A stretch of DNA of 64,000 bases from Belnapia sp. F-4-1 (GTDB lineage Bacteria; Pseudomonadota; Alphaproteobacteria; Acetobacterales; Acetobacteraceae). The stretch's first letter is position 1. Every line of letters begins with the position of its first letter. Below the pieces are notes generated by a model. That model saw only the letters and a program-made list of their open reading frames with translations. It ran no database searches and was not told where the DNA came from. A program made the position numbers and the translations under genes. Of this stretch, positions 46,512 through 55,019 are shown one piece after another. The stretch spans positions 1,429,505-1,493,504 of the forward strand of contig NZ_KN676113.1 in assembly GCF_000802185.1 (NCBI RefSeq), in the 5' to 3' direction.

Positions 46512-47072
46512 ATGGGCAGGCTGCCTTGGCCGAGGCGCTGGCGCCGGGCGGCGATGCTTTTCATGTTGCTGCTCCTGCCCGGCTGCGAGACCCTGAACCG
46601 CATGGACTACCTGGATCAATTCTTCGATCCAGGGGCTTATGCGGCCCGGCACCAGCCTCGGCCGTCTCCTCCCGCCGGCCCCGGGCGCGCGGCAAGTCCG
46701 CCCCGGCAGCTACCCCCTGTTGCAAGTCCGGAGCAGAAGCCTTCCCTGCCGGCAGCGCCCGAACCTGCCGACGACTCGGTGAGCCAAGCCTCTGCCGTGC
46801 CGGAAGGGGGACGCGACCAATGGATCCGCAGCACCGTGCGGACGCACCCCTGGCTCGCCCTGAACTGGTCCCAGTTGACGACGGCGCAGCAGCAGCAGGT
46901 CGAGCGTCAGCTGTCCCGTGCTGGTAATGGCGAGTCTACGGCCGAGAGTGACCCTGCATCGGCCTGGGACACGATGGGCCTCGACGACCGCACCGAGCTT
47001 GCCTTCGGCACTCCCGCCATGGCCGGCGTCGCATCCAACAGGAGTGGCGGCTACGCGGAGCGGCGCCGCTAA
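46512..47072 (+). CDS. Hypothetical outer-envelope lipoprotein
   Basis: This 186-residue protein has a basic leader (GRLPWPRRWRRAAMLF), a short hydrophobic run and the lipobox LLPGC, so Cys near residue 32 would be lipidated. A Pro-rich linker (about 60-100) follows, then QWIRSTVRTHPWLALNWSQL and QQQQVERQLSRAG, possibly a small binding domain. The tail is poorly ordered. No family recognised. Composition is less GC-extreme than neighbouring genes. A transcription terminator lies about 115 bp downstream. Start ATG 46512 is chosen because it gives a normal lipoprotein leader. Confidence 0.6.
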   Translation: MGRLPWPRRWRRAAMLFMLLLLPGCETLNRMDYLDQFFDPGAYAARHQPRPSPPAGPGRAASPPRQLPPVASPEQKPSLPAAPEPADDSVSQASAVPEGGRDQWIRSTVRTHPWLALNWSQLTTAQQQQVERQLSRAGNGESTAESDPASAWDTMGLDDRTELAFGTPAMAGVASNRSGGYAERRR

Positions 47073-47184
47073 GGCGGTTTCCGTTCGCACCGGCTCACGG
47101 AGCCCGCTTCAGCTTGTTGTATTAGCGAGCAAGTTAGTACGCTCAGGTGGTTCCACCTGATCGGAGTTCGCTTCAGGGCGGAGG

Positions 47185-47220
47185 CTCCGGCCAGGCGCTT
47201 GGCCTGACCGGAGTTGTTTC
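47185..47220 (+). terminator. Intrinsic terminator-like hairpin with T-rich tail
   Basis: CTCCGG-c-CAGGC and GCCTG-a-CCGGAG form an 11-bp stem with one mismatch and a 5-nt loop (47185-47213), followed by TTGTTT. This is the best intrinsic-terminator candidate on the plus strand here; it lies after the lipoprotein gene and before the convergent glycine-zipper gene. Confidence 0.55.
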
Positions 47221-47258
47221 AGGAGTCCGCCTCCAGGCTGGCGCTGGCCGGTGGACCA

Positions 47259-47483
47259 TCAGTAACGCCGTGGTGCCGTCAGCGCGCCACCCGCCGCACC
47301 GATACCGCCGCCGACCAGGGCGCCCGTGCCGACGTTGCCGCCGGTCAGCGCACCGACGCCAGCACCGGCACCGGCACCGAGCAAGCCACCCGACACCGCC
47401 CGCCCGCCCGGGCTCTGGCCGCAGGCCACGAGGCTGAGCGACACGGTCGCTGCCAATAGCACTGCCTTGAATGTCTGCTTCAT
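47259..47483 (-). CDS. Small glycine-zipper lipoprotein
   Basis: This 74-residue protein has a lipoprotein signal (MKQTFKAVLLAATVSLSLVAC; lipobox LVAC at about 18-21). A glycine-zipper region follows, built of GxxxG and Gly-Ala spacing (GGLLGAGAGAGVGALTGG and GTGALVGGGIGAAGGAL), then a short basic end. Glycine zippers insert or pack in membranes, as in YMGG/17-kDa antigen-like proteins. A GGGAGGT ribosome site precedes ATG 47483. Likely an outer-membrane component; exact role unknown. Confidence 0.75.
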   Translation of the reverse strand: MKQTFKAVLLAATVSLSLVACGQSPGGRAVSGGLLGAGAGAGVGALTGGNVGTGALVGGGIGAAGGALTAPRRY

Positions 47484-47628
47484 GGTCACCTCCCGCTTGA
47501 TGAACGGGAAACGTACCAGTCGGCCAAAAGCCGCTTCCGGCCTGTTCACGTCTGCGCTTCCCTCAAGAGCAGGACGCTTCGGGCAAGCCCGCGCGTTGCC
47601 GGATCGCGGTCCCGGGTCAGGCGCAGGG

Positions 47629-48288
47629 TCAGCGGGTGTCGCCGGTAAGGTCGGCCCGCGGCACGACGGCGCCGAGCGCCTCCAGCGCCGCCCGACTGCG
47701 GCGGGCGACGACCAGCAAGGCCGGCAGTTCGCGGGGCTGGCGAAGCAGGGCGAGCGCCACCCGCCCGGCCGCCGGCCGGCCATCCGCCGTCAGCCCGACG
47801 GCGGCGGCGCGCGGCAGCACCTCCTCCGCCGTGTCGGCCACGGCTCGCAGCGCGGCGAAGGGCAGGCGGCGGGCGGTGGCGAAGGCGGCGGCCGCCTCGG
47901 TTTCCAGGTCGACGATGAGGGCGCCGGTCGCGGCCCGCAGCAGCCGCTTGCCGGAAGGCTCGCCGACCACCCCGGCCGCGCCGGCCACCATGCCGAGCCG
48001 CGCGCCGCAGCGCCGGGCCAGCCGTGCCGACCAGACCGGATCAGCCGCATAGGCCCCGCCTGGCCCGCGCACCCGCGTGGCGACCACCAGATCGCCGGTG
48101 ATGAGCGAGGGGTCGAGTCCGCCGGCGATGCCGAAGCTCAGTACGCCGGAGATGTCCTCCGGCTGTTGCTGCAACAGGGTGCGCAGGCGGGCCGGATCGC
48201 CGCCGCTGACGACGACGCGCAGCCCCTTCGGCAACAAGGCTGCCTCCGACTGCATGCCGACAACGGCGAGGATGGACGGGGCGCTCAT
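47629..48288 (-). CDS. hpnG: Hopanoid-associated phosphorylase/nucleosidase HpnG-like
   Basis: This 219-residue protein of the purine nucleoside phosphorylase/MTA nucleosidase fold contains ILAVVGMQSEAALLP at the start, GVLSFGIAGGLDPSLITGDLVVA near residue 48, and IVDLETEAAAAFATARRLP near 124 with the catalytic acidic residue. RAVADTAEEVLP follows. HpnG releases adenine from adenosylhopane to give ribosylhopane, upstream of the HpnI-J-K steps encoded 20 kb away. A generic nucleosidase cannot be ruled out. Start ATG 48288 has no overlapping neighbour; the gene stands alone. Confidence 0.75.
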   Translation of the reverse strand: MSAPSILAVVGMQSEAALLPKGLRVVVSGGDPARLRTLLQQQPEDISGVLSFGIAGGLDPSLITGDLVVATRVRGPGGAYAADPVWSARLARRCGARLGMVAGAAGVVGEPSGKRLLRAATGALIVDLETEAAAAFATARRLPFAALRAVADTAEEVLPRAAAVGLTADGRPAAGRVALALLRQPRELPALLVVARRSRAALEALGAVVPRADLTGDTR

Positions 48289-48345
48289 GCTGCGGCGCAG
48301 TATAGACAAGGCAAGCCAGCGCTGCCCACCCCACGCCGGCAAGGT

Positions 48346-48651
48346 TTACCGCGGCTGGACGACCTCCACGCCGCCCGGCAGGGCGAGGCCGCGGGCGCGC
48401 AGGCAGTCGCGGAAGGCGCGGGCCAGCAGGACCCGTTCCTCGCGGTTCAGCCGGTCGTCATTCACCGAATTGCCCAGCATGCGCTGGCGGTTCAACGCCG
48501 TCACGCTGGGGGAGCGGCGGGCCTCCTCGTGGCATTCCCGCTCATCCGGCGTTTCGGGCGGCCGTTGCGGGCCGGGGCCGAAGACACTGTTGTAGAGGCC
48601 GCAGCCGCCGAGCGGCAGCAGCAGGGCGAGCGCCGCGGCGGCGCGCCTCAC
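48346..48651 (-). CDS. Small hypothetical lipoprotein downstream of nudC
   Basis: This 101-residue protein has a lipoprotein signal (RRAAAALALLLPLGGCG, lipobox LGGC). It is followed by a Pro-rich linker and an Arg/Glu-rich helical domain (ERECHEEARRSPSVTALNRQ and LNREERVLLARAFRDCLRARG) with two further Cys that might form a disulfide. The GTG start at 48651 overlaps the nudC stop (GTGA), indicating an operon. No family recognised, but the signal peptide and overlap support real coding. Confidence 0.65.
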   Translation of the reverse strand: MRRAAAALALLLPLGGCGLYNSVFGPGPQRPPETPDERECHEEARRSPSVTALNRQRMLGNSVNDDRLNREERVLLARAFRDCLRARGLALPGGVEVVQPR

Positions 48652-49580
48652 TGCCCGGCCTCGGCCAACCAGTCCTCGATCAGCCGGCGGGCGATGCTGT
48701 CGCCGCGCGGCAGGGCGAAGCCATGCGCCTCCGGGTTGCGCATCTCCTCGACCGTGAACCAGCGTGCGTCGCGCAGCTCCTCCGGGTCGATGGTGATCTC
48801 GTCGCTCAACCCCTCGGCGTGGAAGCCGAGCATGATGGAGGCGGGAAAGGGCCAGGGCTGCGAGGAATGGTAGTGGGCGTCGCCGACATCGATGCCCGTC
48901 TCCTCCTTCACCTCGCGCCGCACCGCCTCCTCCAGCGTCTCGCCCGGCTCCACGAAGCCGGCGAGGGTCGAGTACATCACGCTGTTGGGGAAGCGGGTGG
49001 AATGGCCGAGCAGGCAGCGCCCCTCGCGCACCACCAGCATGATGACGGCCGGGTCGGTCCGCGGGAAATGCTGCGTGCCGCAGTTGGTGCAGGCCATGGC
49101 ATTGCCGGCCGAGCGCGGCTCGCAGCCGGCGCCGCAGACGCCACAGAAGCGGTGCCGGGTGCGCCAGTGCATCAGCCCGCGCGCATGGGCGAGGACGCTC
49201 GCCTCGCCCGGCGGCAGCAGCCCGGCGACGGCGCGGAGGTCGGTGAAGGCGCCCATTCCCTCCGGCAGCAGCGGCAGCGGGTCCTCCGCCTCCGAGCAAT
49301 CGACGGCGAAAACCGGCCGCCCCTCCCAGAAGCCAAGGAAGGCCCAGGGCCCGCCCGCCATGCGCACCGCCTCGGCCGCGGCGCCGGTCAGCAGCACCGC
49401 TTCCGGCGCGCCTTCGGGCACGCCCTTCATCAGGCTGCGGCTGCGCCAGACCGGGACGAAGAGCGTCTCCGCATCGGCCAGGGCGGCCTTGATGAAGGCG
49501 GCATCCTCGCGGCGGTTGGACGCGCGGTCGAGGGGGCTGCCGGAATAGGCGTTGGGGCGGCTGGCGGGAATGGAGAGCAT
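48648..49580 (-). CDS. nudC: NAD(+)/NADH pyrophosphatase and RNA deNADding enzyme NudC
   Basis: This 310-residue Nudix hydrolase splits NAD(H) and removes NAD caps from RNA. It has an N-terminal domain (about 1-130), a zinc ribbon in RFCGVCGAGCEP and CTNCGTQHFPRTDPAVIM (about 142-175), and a Nudix box GFVEPGETLEEAVRREVKEE with TGI (about 205-228). The NudC-specific SQPWPFPASIMLGF tail is near 243. Four zinc-ligand cysteines are intact. It is divergent from ffs and dnaX; ATG 49580 lies about 60 bp from the ffs promoter. Confidence 0.92.
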   Translation of the reverse strand: MLSIPASRPNAYSGSPLDRASNRREDAAFIKAALADAETLFVPVWRSRSLMKGVPEGAPEAVLLTGAAAEAVRMAGGPWAFLGFWEGRPVFAVDCSEAEDPLPLLPEGMGAFTDLRAVAGLLPPGEASVLAHARGLMHWRTRHRFCGVCGAGCEPRSAGNAMACTNCGTQHFPRTDPAVIMLVVREGRCLLGHSTRFPNSVMYSTLAGFVEPGETLEEAVRREVKEETGIDVGDAHYHSSQPWPFPASIMLGFHAEGLSDEITIDPEELRDARWFTVEEMRNPEAHGFALPRGDSIARRLIEDWLAEAGQ

Positions 49581-49640
49581 GCGGGACGGACGGTGCCATG
49601 CGAGGGGCGCGGGGGCAACGGGCGGACCGAAGAGCCCGGC

Positions 49641-49669
49641 TTGTACGAAGCCCCCCAGGGCATGATATG
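49641..49669 (+). promoter_or_regulatory. Putative sigma-70-type promoter of the SRP RNA gene
   Basis: TTGTAC (49641-49646) and GATATG (49664-49669) are separated by 17 bp and lie just before the conserved SRP RNA sequence. That would start the transcript near 49675. The fit to the -10 consensus is moderate; the position relative to the RNA gene is what supports it. Confidence 0.5.
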
Positions 49670-49674
49670 GTGCC

Positions 49675-49775
49675 CCCGGAAGGTCGGCGGCGGACGGGCT
49701 CCCCGCCAACCCGGTCAGGTCCGGAAGGAAGCAGCCGTAACGGGTTCTCGCCCGGGTCGCTTGCCGGCCTTCCAC
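49675..49775 (+). ncRNA. ffs: Bacterial small signal recognition particle RNA (4.5S)
   Basis: The invariant apical domain GGTCAGGTCCGGAAGGAAGC followed by AGCC (near 49713-49734) is present, including the GGAA tetraloop and the asymmetric loop bound by Ffh. The ends pair as GGAAGG (49678-49683) with CCTTCC (49768-49773), giving the closed hairpin of about 100 nt expected for the short type. It precedes dnaX, the classic ffs-dnaX order. With Ffh it targets nascent membrane proteins to SecYEG. Confidence 0.92.
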
Positions 49776-49822
49776 CCTCTCCCCGGCCCGGCGGGCCAGA
49801 TGCACGGGATGCCGCCGCGCCG

Positions 49823-51694
49823 ATGTCCTCATCCCTGTTTGGCACCGAAGACCCGCCGCCCGAGGACGCCCTCCCGGAGCCGCCGGCCGAGGGCCCCGGC
49901 CTCTTCGGCGAGGCCCCGCCCCTGCCGCCGCCGCCCGCCCCGACGCCGCCCGCCGCCCAGGCGGATGCGCCCTATCGGGTGCTTGCCCGCAAGTACCGCC
50001 CCAGCACCTTCGAGCAGCTGATCGGCCAGGATGCGCTGGTGCGCACGCTTCGCAACGCCTTCGCGCAGGACCGCGTGGCGCATGCCTACCTGCTGACCGG
50101 CGTGCGCGGCGTCGGCAAGACCACCACGGCGCGGATCATCGCCCGCGCGCTCAACTGCATCGGCCCGGACGGCAAGGGCGGCCCGACGCCGGAGCCCTGC
50201 GGCGTCTGCCCGGAATGCAAGGCGATCCTCGCCGACCGCCACCCGGATGTGCAGGAGCTCGACGCCGCCTCCAACAACGGCATCGACGACGTGCGGGAGC
50301 TGCGCGAGCGGCTGCGCTACCGCCCGGCCCAGGGGCGGTTCAAGGTCATCATCCTGGACGAGGTCCACATGCTGTCGACGGCGGCGTTCAACGCGCTGCT
50401 GAAGACGCTGGAGGAGCCGCCGGCTCAGGTGAAATTCATGCTGGCGACGACCGAGCTGCGCAAGGTCCCGGCCACCATCCTCAGCCGCTGCCAGACCTTC
50501 CACCTGAAGCGCGTCCCCCAGGCGGAGCTGCGCGGGCATTTCGAGCGCATCGCCGGGCTGGAGCAGGTGACCGTCGAGCCGGAGGCACTGGCGATGCTGG
50601 CCCGCGCGGCGGACGGCTCGGTGCGCGACGGGCTCTCGCTGCTCGACCAGGCGATCGCCCTCGGTGGGCCGGAGGGGCAGGTCACCACCGAGGCGGTGCG
50701 CGACATGCTCGGCCTCGCGGACCGCGCCATGGTGCTGGAGCTGATGGAGGCGCTGATGGGCGGCCGCACGGCGGAGGCCCTCACCCTACTCGACCGCGCG
50801 CATGAGCGCGGCGCCGACCCGGCCGTGGTGCTGCAGGACCTGCTGGAGCTGACCCATACCCTCACCCGCCTCCGCAGCGTCCCCGGCCTGAAGGACGACC
50901 CCTCGCTGACCGAGGGCGAGCGGACGCGGGGCGCGGCGCTGGCCGAGCGCCTCTCCGTCCCCGTGCTCGGCCGTGCCTGGCAGATGCTGCTGAAGGGGCT
51001 CGGCGAGGTGAACGAGGCGCCGGACCGCCGCGCCGCGACGGAGATGGTGCTGATCCGCCTCGCCCATGTCGCCGAGATGCCGACGCCCGGCGACCTGGTG
51101 CGCCGCCTGACCGAGGGCGGCACGGTGCCGGCCAACGCCCCCCGCCCCGCGCCGACCGGCAATGGCGGCGGGATGCGGGCGGTGGCCAATGGCGCGCCGG
51201 TGCTGGCCGATGCCGTCGCCACGCCCGACCTCGCCCAGCCGCGGAGCTGGCGCGAGGTGGTGGCGCTCGCCTCCGGCCGCAAGCCGATGGTACATGCCCA
51301 TCTCGTCCACAGCGTCCATCCCGTGCGAGTGCAGCCGGGGCGGATCGAGATGCGGGTGCAGCCGGACACGCCGCGCGACCTGGCCACCGAGCTCGGCGCT
51401 CTGCTGCTGGAGCGCACCGGCCAGCGCTGGACCATCGCCCTCTCCAATGCCGAGGGCGAGCCGACCCTCGCCCAGCAGGGCCGCGAGGCCGATGCGGAGC
51501 GCCGCAGCCTGGCGCAGAGCCACCCGCTGGTGCAGGCGGTGCTCGCCGCCTTCCCCGGCACGGTGATCGAGGCGGTGCGCGATGCCGGGGCGGATGCCTA
51601 CGGCCTCACCGCCGTCGCCACGGAGGCGGATGGCGAGGGCGAACCACCGGATTTCGACGATGTTCCACCCCCCGACGACGACGAGAGAGAATAG
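49823..51694 (+). CDS. dnaX: DNA polymerase III subunit gamma/tau
   Basis: This 623-residue clamp-loader ATPase has a Pro-rich leader (about 1-48) before the AAA+ core: YRVLARKYRPSTFEQLIGQD, Walker A LLTGVRGVGKTTTARI (near 93), zinc cysteines in CGVCPECK, and Walker B VIILDEVHML (near 175). Sensor 1 is ATTELRKVP and the arginine finger is in ILSRCQTFHLKR. A C-terminal tau-like domain (about 470-600) follows, ending in an acidic tail PDFDDVPPPDDD, as is common in alphaproteobacteria. I see no slippery frameshift signal. The ATG lies just after ffs. Confidence 0.95.
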   Translation: MSSSLFGTEDPPPEDALPEPPAEGPGLFGEAPPLPPPPAPTPPAAQADAPYRVLARKYRPSTFEQLIGQDALVRTLRNAFAQDRVAHAYLLTGVRGVGKTTTARIIARALNCIGPDGKGGPTPEPCGVCPECKAILADRHPDVQELDAASNNGIDDVRELRERLRYRPAQGRFKVIILDEVHMLSTAAFNALLKTLEEPPAQVKFMLATTELRKVPATILSRCQTFHLKRVPQAELRGHFERIAGLEQVTVEPEALAMLARAADGSVRDGLSLLDQAIALGGPEGQVTTEAVRDMLGLADRAMVLELMEALMGGRTAEALTLLDRAHERGADPAVVLQDLLELTHTLTRLRSVPGLKDDPSLTEGERTRGAALAERLSVPVLGRAWQMLLKGLGEVNEAPDRRAATEMVLIRLAHVAEMPTPGDLVRRLTEGGTVPANAPRPAPTGNGGGMRAVANGAPVLADAVATPDLAQPRSWREVVALASGRKPMVHAHLVHSVHPVRVQPGRIEMRVQPDTPRDLATELGALLLERTGQRWTIALSNAEGEPTLAQQGREADAERRSLAQSHPLVQAVLAAFPGTVIEAVRDAGADAYGLTAVATEADGEGEPPDFDDVPPPDDDERE

Positions 51695-51703
51695 GGCAGC
51701 GCC

Positions 51704-52039
51704 ATGAAGAATCTCGGCAACATGCTGAAGCAGGCCCAGCAGATGCAGTCCCGCATGGCGGAGATGCAGGCGAAGCTGGACGCCACCACCGTCGATGGCG
51801 CCGCCGGCGCCGGCATGGTGCAGGTGACGCTGACCGGCAAGGGTGACCTCAAGCGCGTCGCCATCGACCCGAGCCTGATGGCGGCCGACGAGCGCGAGGT
51901 GCTGGAGGACCTGCTGGTCGCCGCCCATGCCGATGCCAAGCAGAAGGTCGAGGCCATGATGGCCGAGGAGATGCAGAAGGCGACGGCCGGGCTGAACCTG
52001 CCGGGCGGCCTGCCGGGCGGCTTCAAGCTGCCCTTCTGA
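51704..52039 (+). CDS. ybaB: YbaB/EbfC family nucleoid-associated protein
   Basis: This 111-residue DNA-binding protein forms tweezer-like dimers. The N-terminal helix MKNLGNMLKQAQQMQSRMAEMQ, central VDGAAGAGMVQVTLTGKGDLKRVAIDP and C-terminal helix VEAMMAEEMQKATAGLNLP match the family, with the usual Gly-rich end. It lies 9 bp after dnaX and 3 bp before recR, the standard dnaX-ybaB-recR order, in which it is implicated in recombination and nucleoid organisation. Confidence 0.93.
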   Translation: MKNLGNMLKQAQQMQSRMAEMQAKLDATTVDGAAGAGMVQVTLTGKGDLKRVAIDPSLMAADEREVLEDLLVAAHADAKQKVEAMMAEEMQKATAGLNLPGGLPGGFKLPF

Positions 52040-52042
52040 TGA

Positions 52043-52651
52043 ATGAGTGACCGGCCCGCCGATCCGATCGAGCAGCTGGTCGGGCTGCTCGCCCGCCTTC
52101 CCGGCCTTGGCCGGCGGAGCGCCCGGCGCGCGGCGCTCAAGATGCTGATGCAGCCGGACCGGGTGATGCTGCCGCTCGCCGCCGCGCTCCAGGCCGCGGC
52201 GGCGGCGGTGCAGCCCTGCGGCACCTGCGGCAACCTCGATGCCCGCAACCCCTGCCGCATCTGCCGCGACCCACAGCGGGACCGCGGGCTCATCTGCGTC
52301 GTCGAGGGCGTCTCGGAGCTCTGGGCGCTGGAGCGGGCGCATGCCCATCGCGGCCTCTACCATGTGTTGGGCGGCACGCTCTCGGCGCTCGGCGGCGTCG
52401 GGCCGGAGGACCTCGCCGTGCAGCCCCTCCTCGCCCGGATCGAGGGCGCGGAGCCCAGGGTGGAGGAGGTGATCCTCGCCCTGCCCGCAACGGTGGATGG
52501 GGCGACGACGGCGCACTACCTCTCCGACCGCCTGGCCGGCACCGGCGCGCGCGTCACCCGCCTGGCGCAGGGCGTGCCGATGGGCGGGGCGCTCGACGTG
52601 CTCGACGAAGGAACGCTGGCGGCGGCATTGAAGGCGCGGCGCTCGCTGTGA
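52043..52651 (+). CDS. recR: Recombination mediator RecR
   Basis: This 202-residue protein forms the ring-shaped DNA clamp acting with RecO/RecF to load RecA. It has a helix-hairpin-helix [21 protein letters not shown] at about 14-34. The zinc finger [18 protein letters not shown] follows near 59-76, then a Toprim domain ([16 protein letters not shown] with the conserved Glu) and a C-terminal Walker-like stretch. It is in the dnaX-ybaB-recR operon, starting 3 bp after ybaB. The gene ends 9 bp before the convergent RTX gene. Confidence 0.94.
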   Translation: MSDRPADPIEQLVGLLARLPGLGRRSARRAALKMLMQPDRVMLPLAAALQAAAAAVQPCGTCGNLDARNPCRICRDPQRDRGLICVVEGVSELWALERAHAHRGLYHVLGGTLSALGGVGPEDLAVQPLLARIEGAEPRVEEVILALPATVDGATTAHYLSDRLAGTGARVTRLAQGVPMGGALDVLDEGTLAAALKARRSL

Positions 52652-52660
52652 TGCCGCCTA

Positions 52661-54730
52661 TCAGACGATGAAATCGCTTTCGAGCAATTGTGCCTTGGAG
52701 ATGCCGACGAGATAAAGGTAGTCGAGGCCATCGCCGAGGGAGATGTAGGTGCTGCCGGCGCCGTCATCGACGGCCTTGGCGATGACGGTGGCGGCGTTGG
52801 CGTAGCGGTAGGCGGAGACGTCGACCTTGTCTTTCGTGGGATTGAACTCGAAGACGATGTCGTAGGAGACGGCACCGGACTGGCGCGGGTCGACGATGAT
52901 GGTGTTGTCGCCGCGGGCAACGTAGTTGCCGATATCGGTGACGCCGAGGGTCGACAGCGAGATGAAATCGATGCCGTCGCCGGCGCGGTAGGTGTCGGAG
53001 CCGCCGCGGCCGAAGAGGACGTTGTTGCCGGAGTTGCCGATCATCTCGTTGCCGAAGATCGAGCCGACGGCGGTGGTGCCGGTACCGTTCGGGTCGTCGG
53101 CACCCTCGGCGATGACGACGCGCTCTGCGACCGAGTAGACATCCCAGTAGAAATTCGCGGTGGAGACGATGGTGTCGAAGCCGCCGAAGCCATAGGCGGC
53201 ATAGGCTGGGATGTTGCCCTCGTCGACCAGATCGAGGCCGCTGTGGACGATGTAGGTATCGCTGCCGGCACCGCCGAGCAGGACGTTGCCGAAGCCGGCC
53301 GGACTGGAGCCGCCGTCGAGCGTGTCATTGCCGGCTTCGCCGATCAGGAGGTCGATCCCGCCGCCGCCCGCCACGCTATCATTGCCAACGCCGCCATAAA
53401 TGTAGTCGGCGCCGGCGCCCCCGGTGAGCGTATCGTCGCCACCCTGGCCATAGAGCGAATTGCCGCTGTCGTTACCGGTGATCTGGTTTCCCAGCTCGTT
53501 GCCGACGCCAAAGCCCGCAGTCGCGCCGGCGGTCAGCATCAGGTTCTCGACGCCGGCCATCAGATTGAGGCTGATGCTCGACCGGATGGTGTCGATGCCA
53601 TCCCCCGGCAGCTCCGTGACCGTGTCGCCGGCGCCATCCACCACATAAGTGTCGTTGCCGGCACCGCCGGACATGACATCGTCACCCGTGCCGCCATCCA
53701 ACGTGTCGTCGGAGGTGCCGCCAGTCAGCGTATCCGCGCCGGCATCGCCTTGGAGAAGGTAGTGGCCGTCATCGGCCGCGATGATCAAATCCGTCCCGTC
53801 GCCGCCGGAGAGGGTCGCGTCGCCGCCCTGCCCGGGGAAACACTCGATGACGTCGTTTCCGTCATCGCCGTGGACAAGGATGACACCGCCCGGACTGGTG
53901 AAGGTCTGGCCAATCTGATCATCGCCCATCCCGCCACGGACCGTGCCGCTGCTGCTGGCGAAGATGATATCGTTGCCGGAGCCGCCATCCATGCTGTCGG
54001 TGCCCGTGCCGCCCAGGATAACGTCGTCTCCGTCGTTGCCCAGCAGCGTATCGTCACCTGACCTGCCATACAGCGAGTCGCTACCGGTCCCGCCGTCCAG
54101 GCTATCGGCCCCAGCCGCCCCGCCATCCAGCGTGTCATTGCCCGAAAGGCCGAGGATCGTGTCGTTGCCGAGGCCGCCCAACAGGGCTTCGGCGGCAGCG
54201 GTGCCGTTCAGGAACAGGCCAGCCAGGGAGGTACCTTGGGGATCATACCCAAGGTTGGCTTGGGTCAGCGCGCTGGTGGCCACGCCTTTGAGGATGACCA
54301 GTGGGACGTACCTGTCTCCTCCGCCATCCTCGTCCCATTGGACGATGGTATCGCCTTGCTGCGCCACCAGTCGCAAGTATCCGGCCGGCCCGAAGGGGTT
54401 ACCAAGGTCGACGCCCAGGTCACGGATCGGTCTCAGCAGATCCGCAAAGTCGAGGATATCGCCGCCAGCGCCAGGGACGAAATCAGTAACCAGGATCGCG
54501 TCGGCCTCGGTCACCCCAATATGGACGGGCGGCAGATAGATCGTGTCCTGACCGGCGCCGCCGATGATCGTGGTGGGGCCGTTCGGGCTGATCCGGTCGT
54601 TGCCGTCACCGCCGTCGATCGTATCGCCGAAGCTGCCGATCAGGGTATCATTGCCGCCAAGCCCGGACAGCGAGTCGAAGGGTCCGCCCTGCAGGAAATT
54701 TTCGCCCGAGACGTCGATTAGCGTCGCCAT
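52661..54730 (-). CDS. RTX calcium-binding protein, putative type I secretion substrate
   Basis: This 689-residue acidic protein has no signal peptide and no lysine-rich domain. It carries many RTX nonapeptides (GGxGxDxUx), for example GGAGNDTYVVD, GGAGADYIYGG and GGLGNDTILGL, in blocks at about 15-60, 180-300, 320-370 and 430-510. These bind calcium as a parallel beta-roll. The C-terminus (FNPTKDKVDVSAYRY, then VGISKAQLLESDFIV) is a type I secretion-associated module. A similar module, DFVPGAGGDILDFADLL, unusually recurs near the N-terminus (about 83-99). No ABC exporter is nearby. GC is lower than its neighbours. Likely a secreted surface or matrix protein; no enzymatic domain seen. Confidence 0.85.
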   Translation of the reverse strand: MATLIDVSGENFLQGGPFDSLSGLGGNDTLIGSFGDTIDGGDGNDRISPNGPTTIIGGAGQDTIYLPPVHIGVTEADAILVTDFVPGAGGDILDFADLLRPIRDLGVDLGNPFGPAGYLRLVAQQGDTIVQWDEDGGGDRYVPLVILKGVATSALTQANLGYDPQGTSLAGLFLNGTAAAEALLGGLGNDTILGLSGNDTLDGGAAGADSLDGGTGSDSLYGRSGDDTLLGNDGDDVILGGTGTDSMDGGSGNDIIFASSSGTVRGGMGDDQIGQTFTSPGGVILVHGDDGNDVIECFPGQGGDATLSGGDGTDLIIAADDGHYLLQGDAGADTLTGGTSDDTLDGGTGDDVMSGGAGNDTYVVDGAGDTVTELPGDGIDTIRSSISLNLMAGVENLMLTAGATAGFGVGNELGNQITGNDSGNSLYGQGGDDTLTGGAGADYIYGGVGNDSVAGGGGIDLLIGEAGNDTLDGGSSPAGFGNVLLGGAGSDTYIVHSGLDLVDEGNIPAYAAYGFGGFDTIVSTANFYWDVYSVAERVVIAEGADDPNGTGTTAVGSIFGNEMIGNSGNNVLFGRGGSDTYRAGDGIDFISLSTLGVTDIGNYVARGDNTIIVDPRQSGAVSYDIVFEFNPTKDKVDVSAYRYANAATVIAKAVDDGAGSTYISLGDGLDYLYLVGISKAQLLESDFIV

Positions 54731-55019
54731 TTTTGGCTTCCAACCCTATGACACGATCCAAACTTGCGTTCCGGCTATCAACCACAGATTTGTAAAATGA
54801 GAGTTAATTTTCATTCCAAGCAGCAACGATGGATTCTTCACAACTTGCAGGCGGGTTCGATCGTGCTGGCGCTTATGAATATTTTGCATCGACGTTGCGA
54901 TTTCCTTACTATCTTCTGGTATTTCGGCTCGTGCTTTTTTACCGGTGTAGACCTTTGATTGGAGCCGACCGGCGCAGCTTTCGAGGGATCCCAACCCAAT
55001 TCAGGGCCATTTACAGATA
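54731..55019. other. AT-rich divergent intergenic region
   Basis: This 289-bp stretch between the RTX gene and the methyltransferase gene is the most AT-rich part of the window, with runs such as GTTAATTTTCATT and GAATATTTTGCAT. Both flanking genes start here, so it should hold their promoters; I cannot assign -35/-10 elements with confidence. Short open frames exist on both strands but lack recognisable features and are not annotated. Confidence 0.5.

Noticed and set aside
47100-47140. dif-like recombination site (TTGTATTAGCGAGCAAG region)
   Set aside because: Does not match the XerC/XerD arms expected of proteobacterial dif.
49823-51694. Programmed frameshift in dnaX
   Set aside because: No A-rich slippery heptamer followed by a hairpin was seen.
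54746-54994. Short minus-strand frame in the AT-rich gap
   Set aside because: No ribosome site, family or composition signal; it lies where both neighbouring promoters should be.
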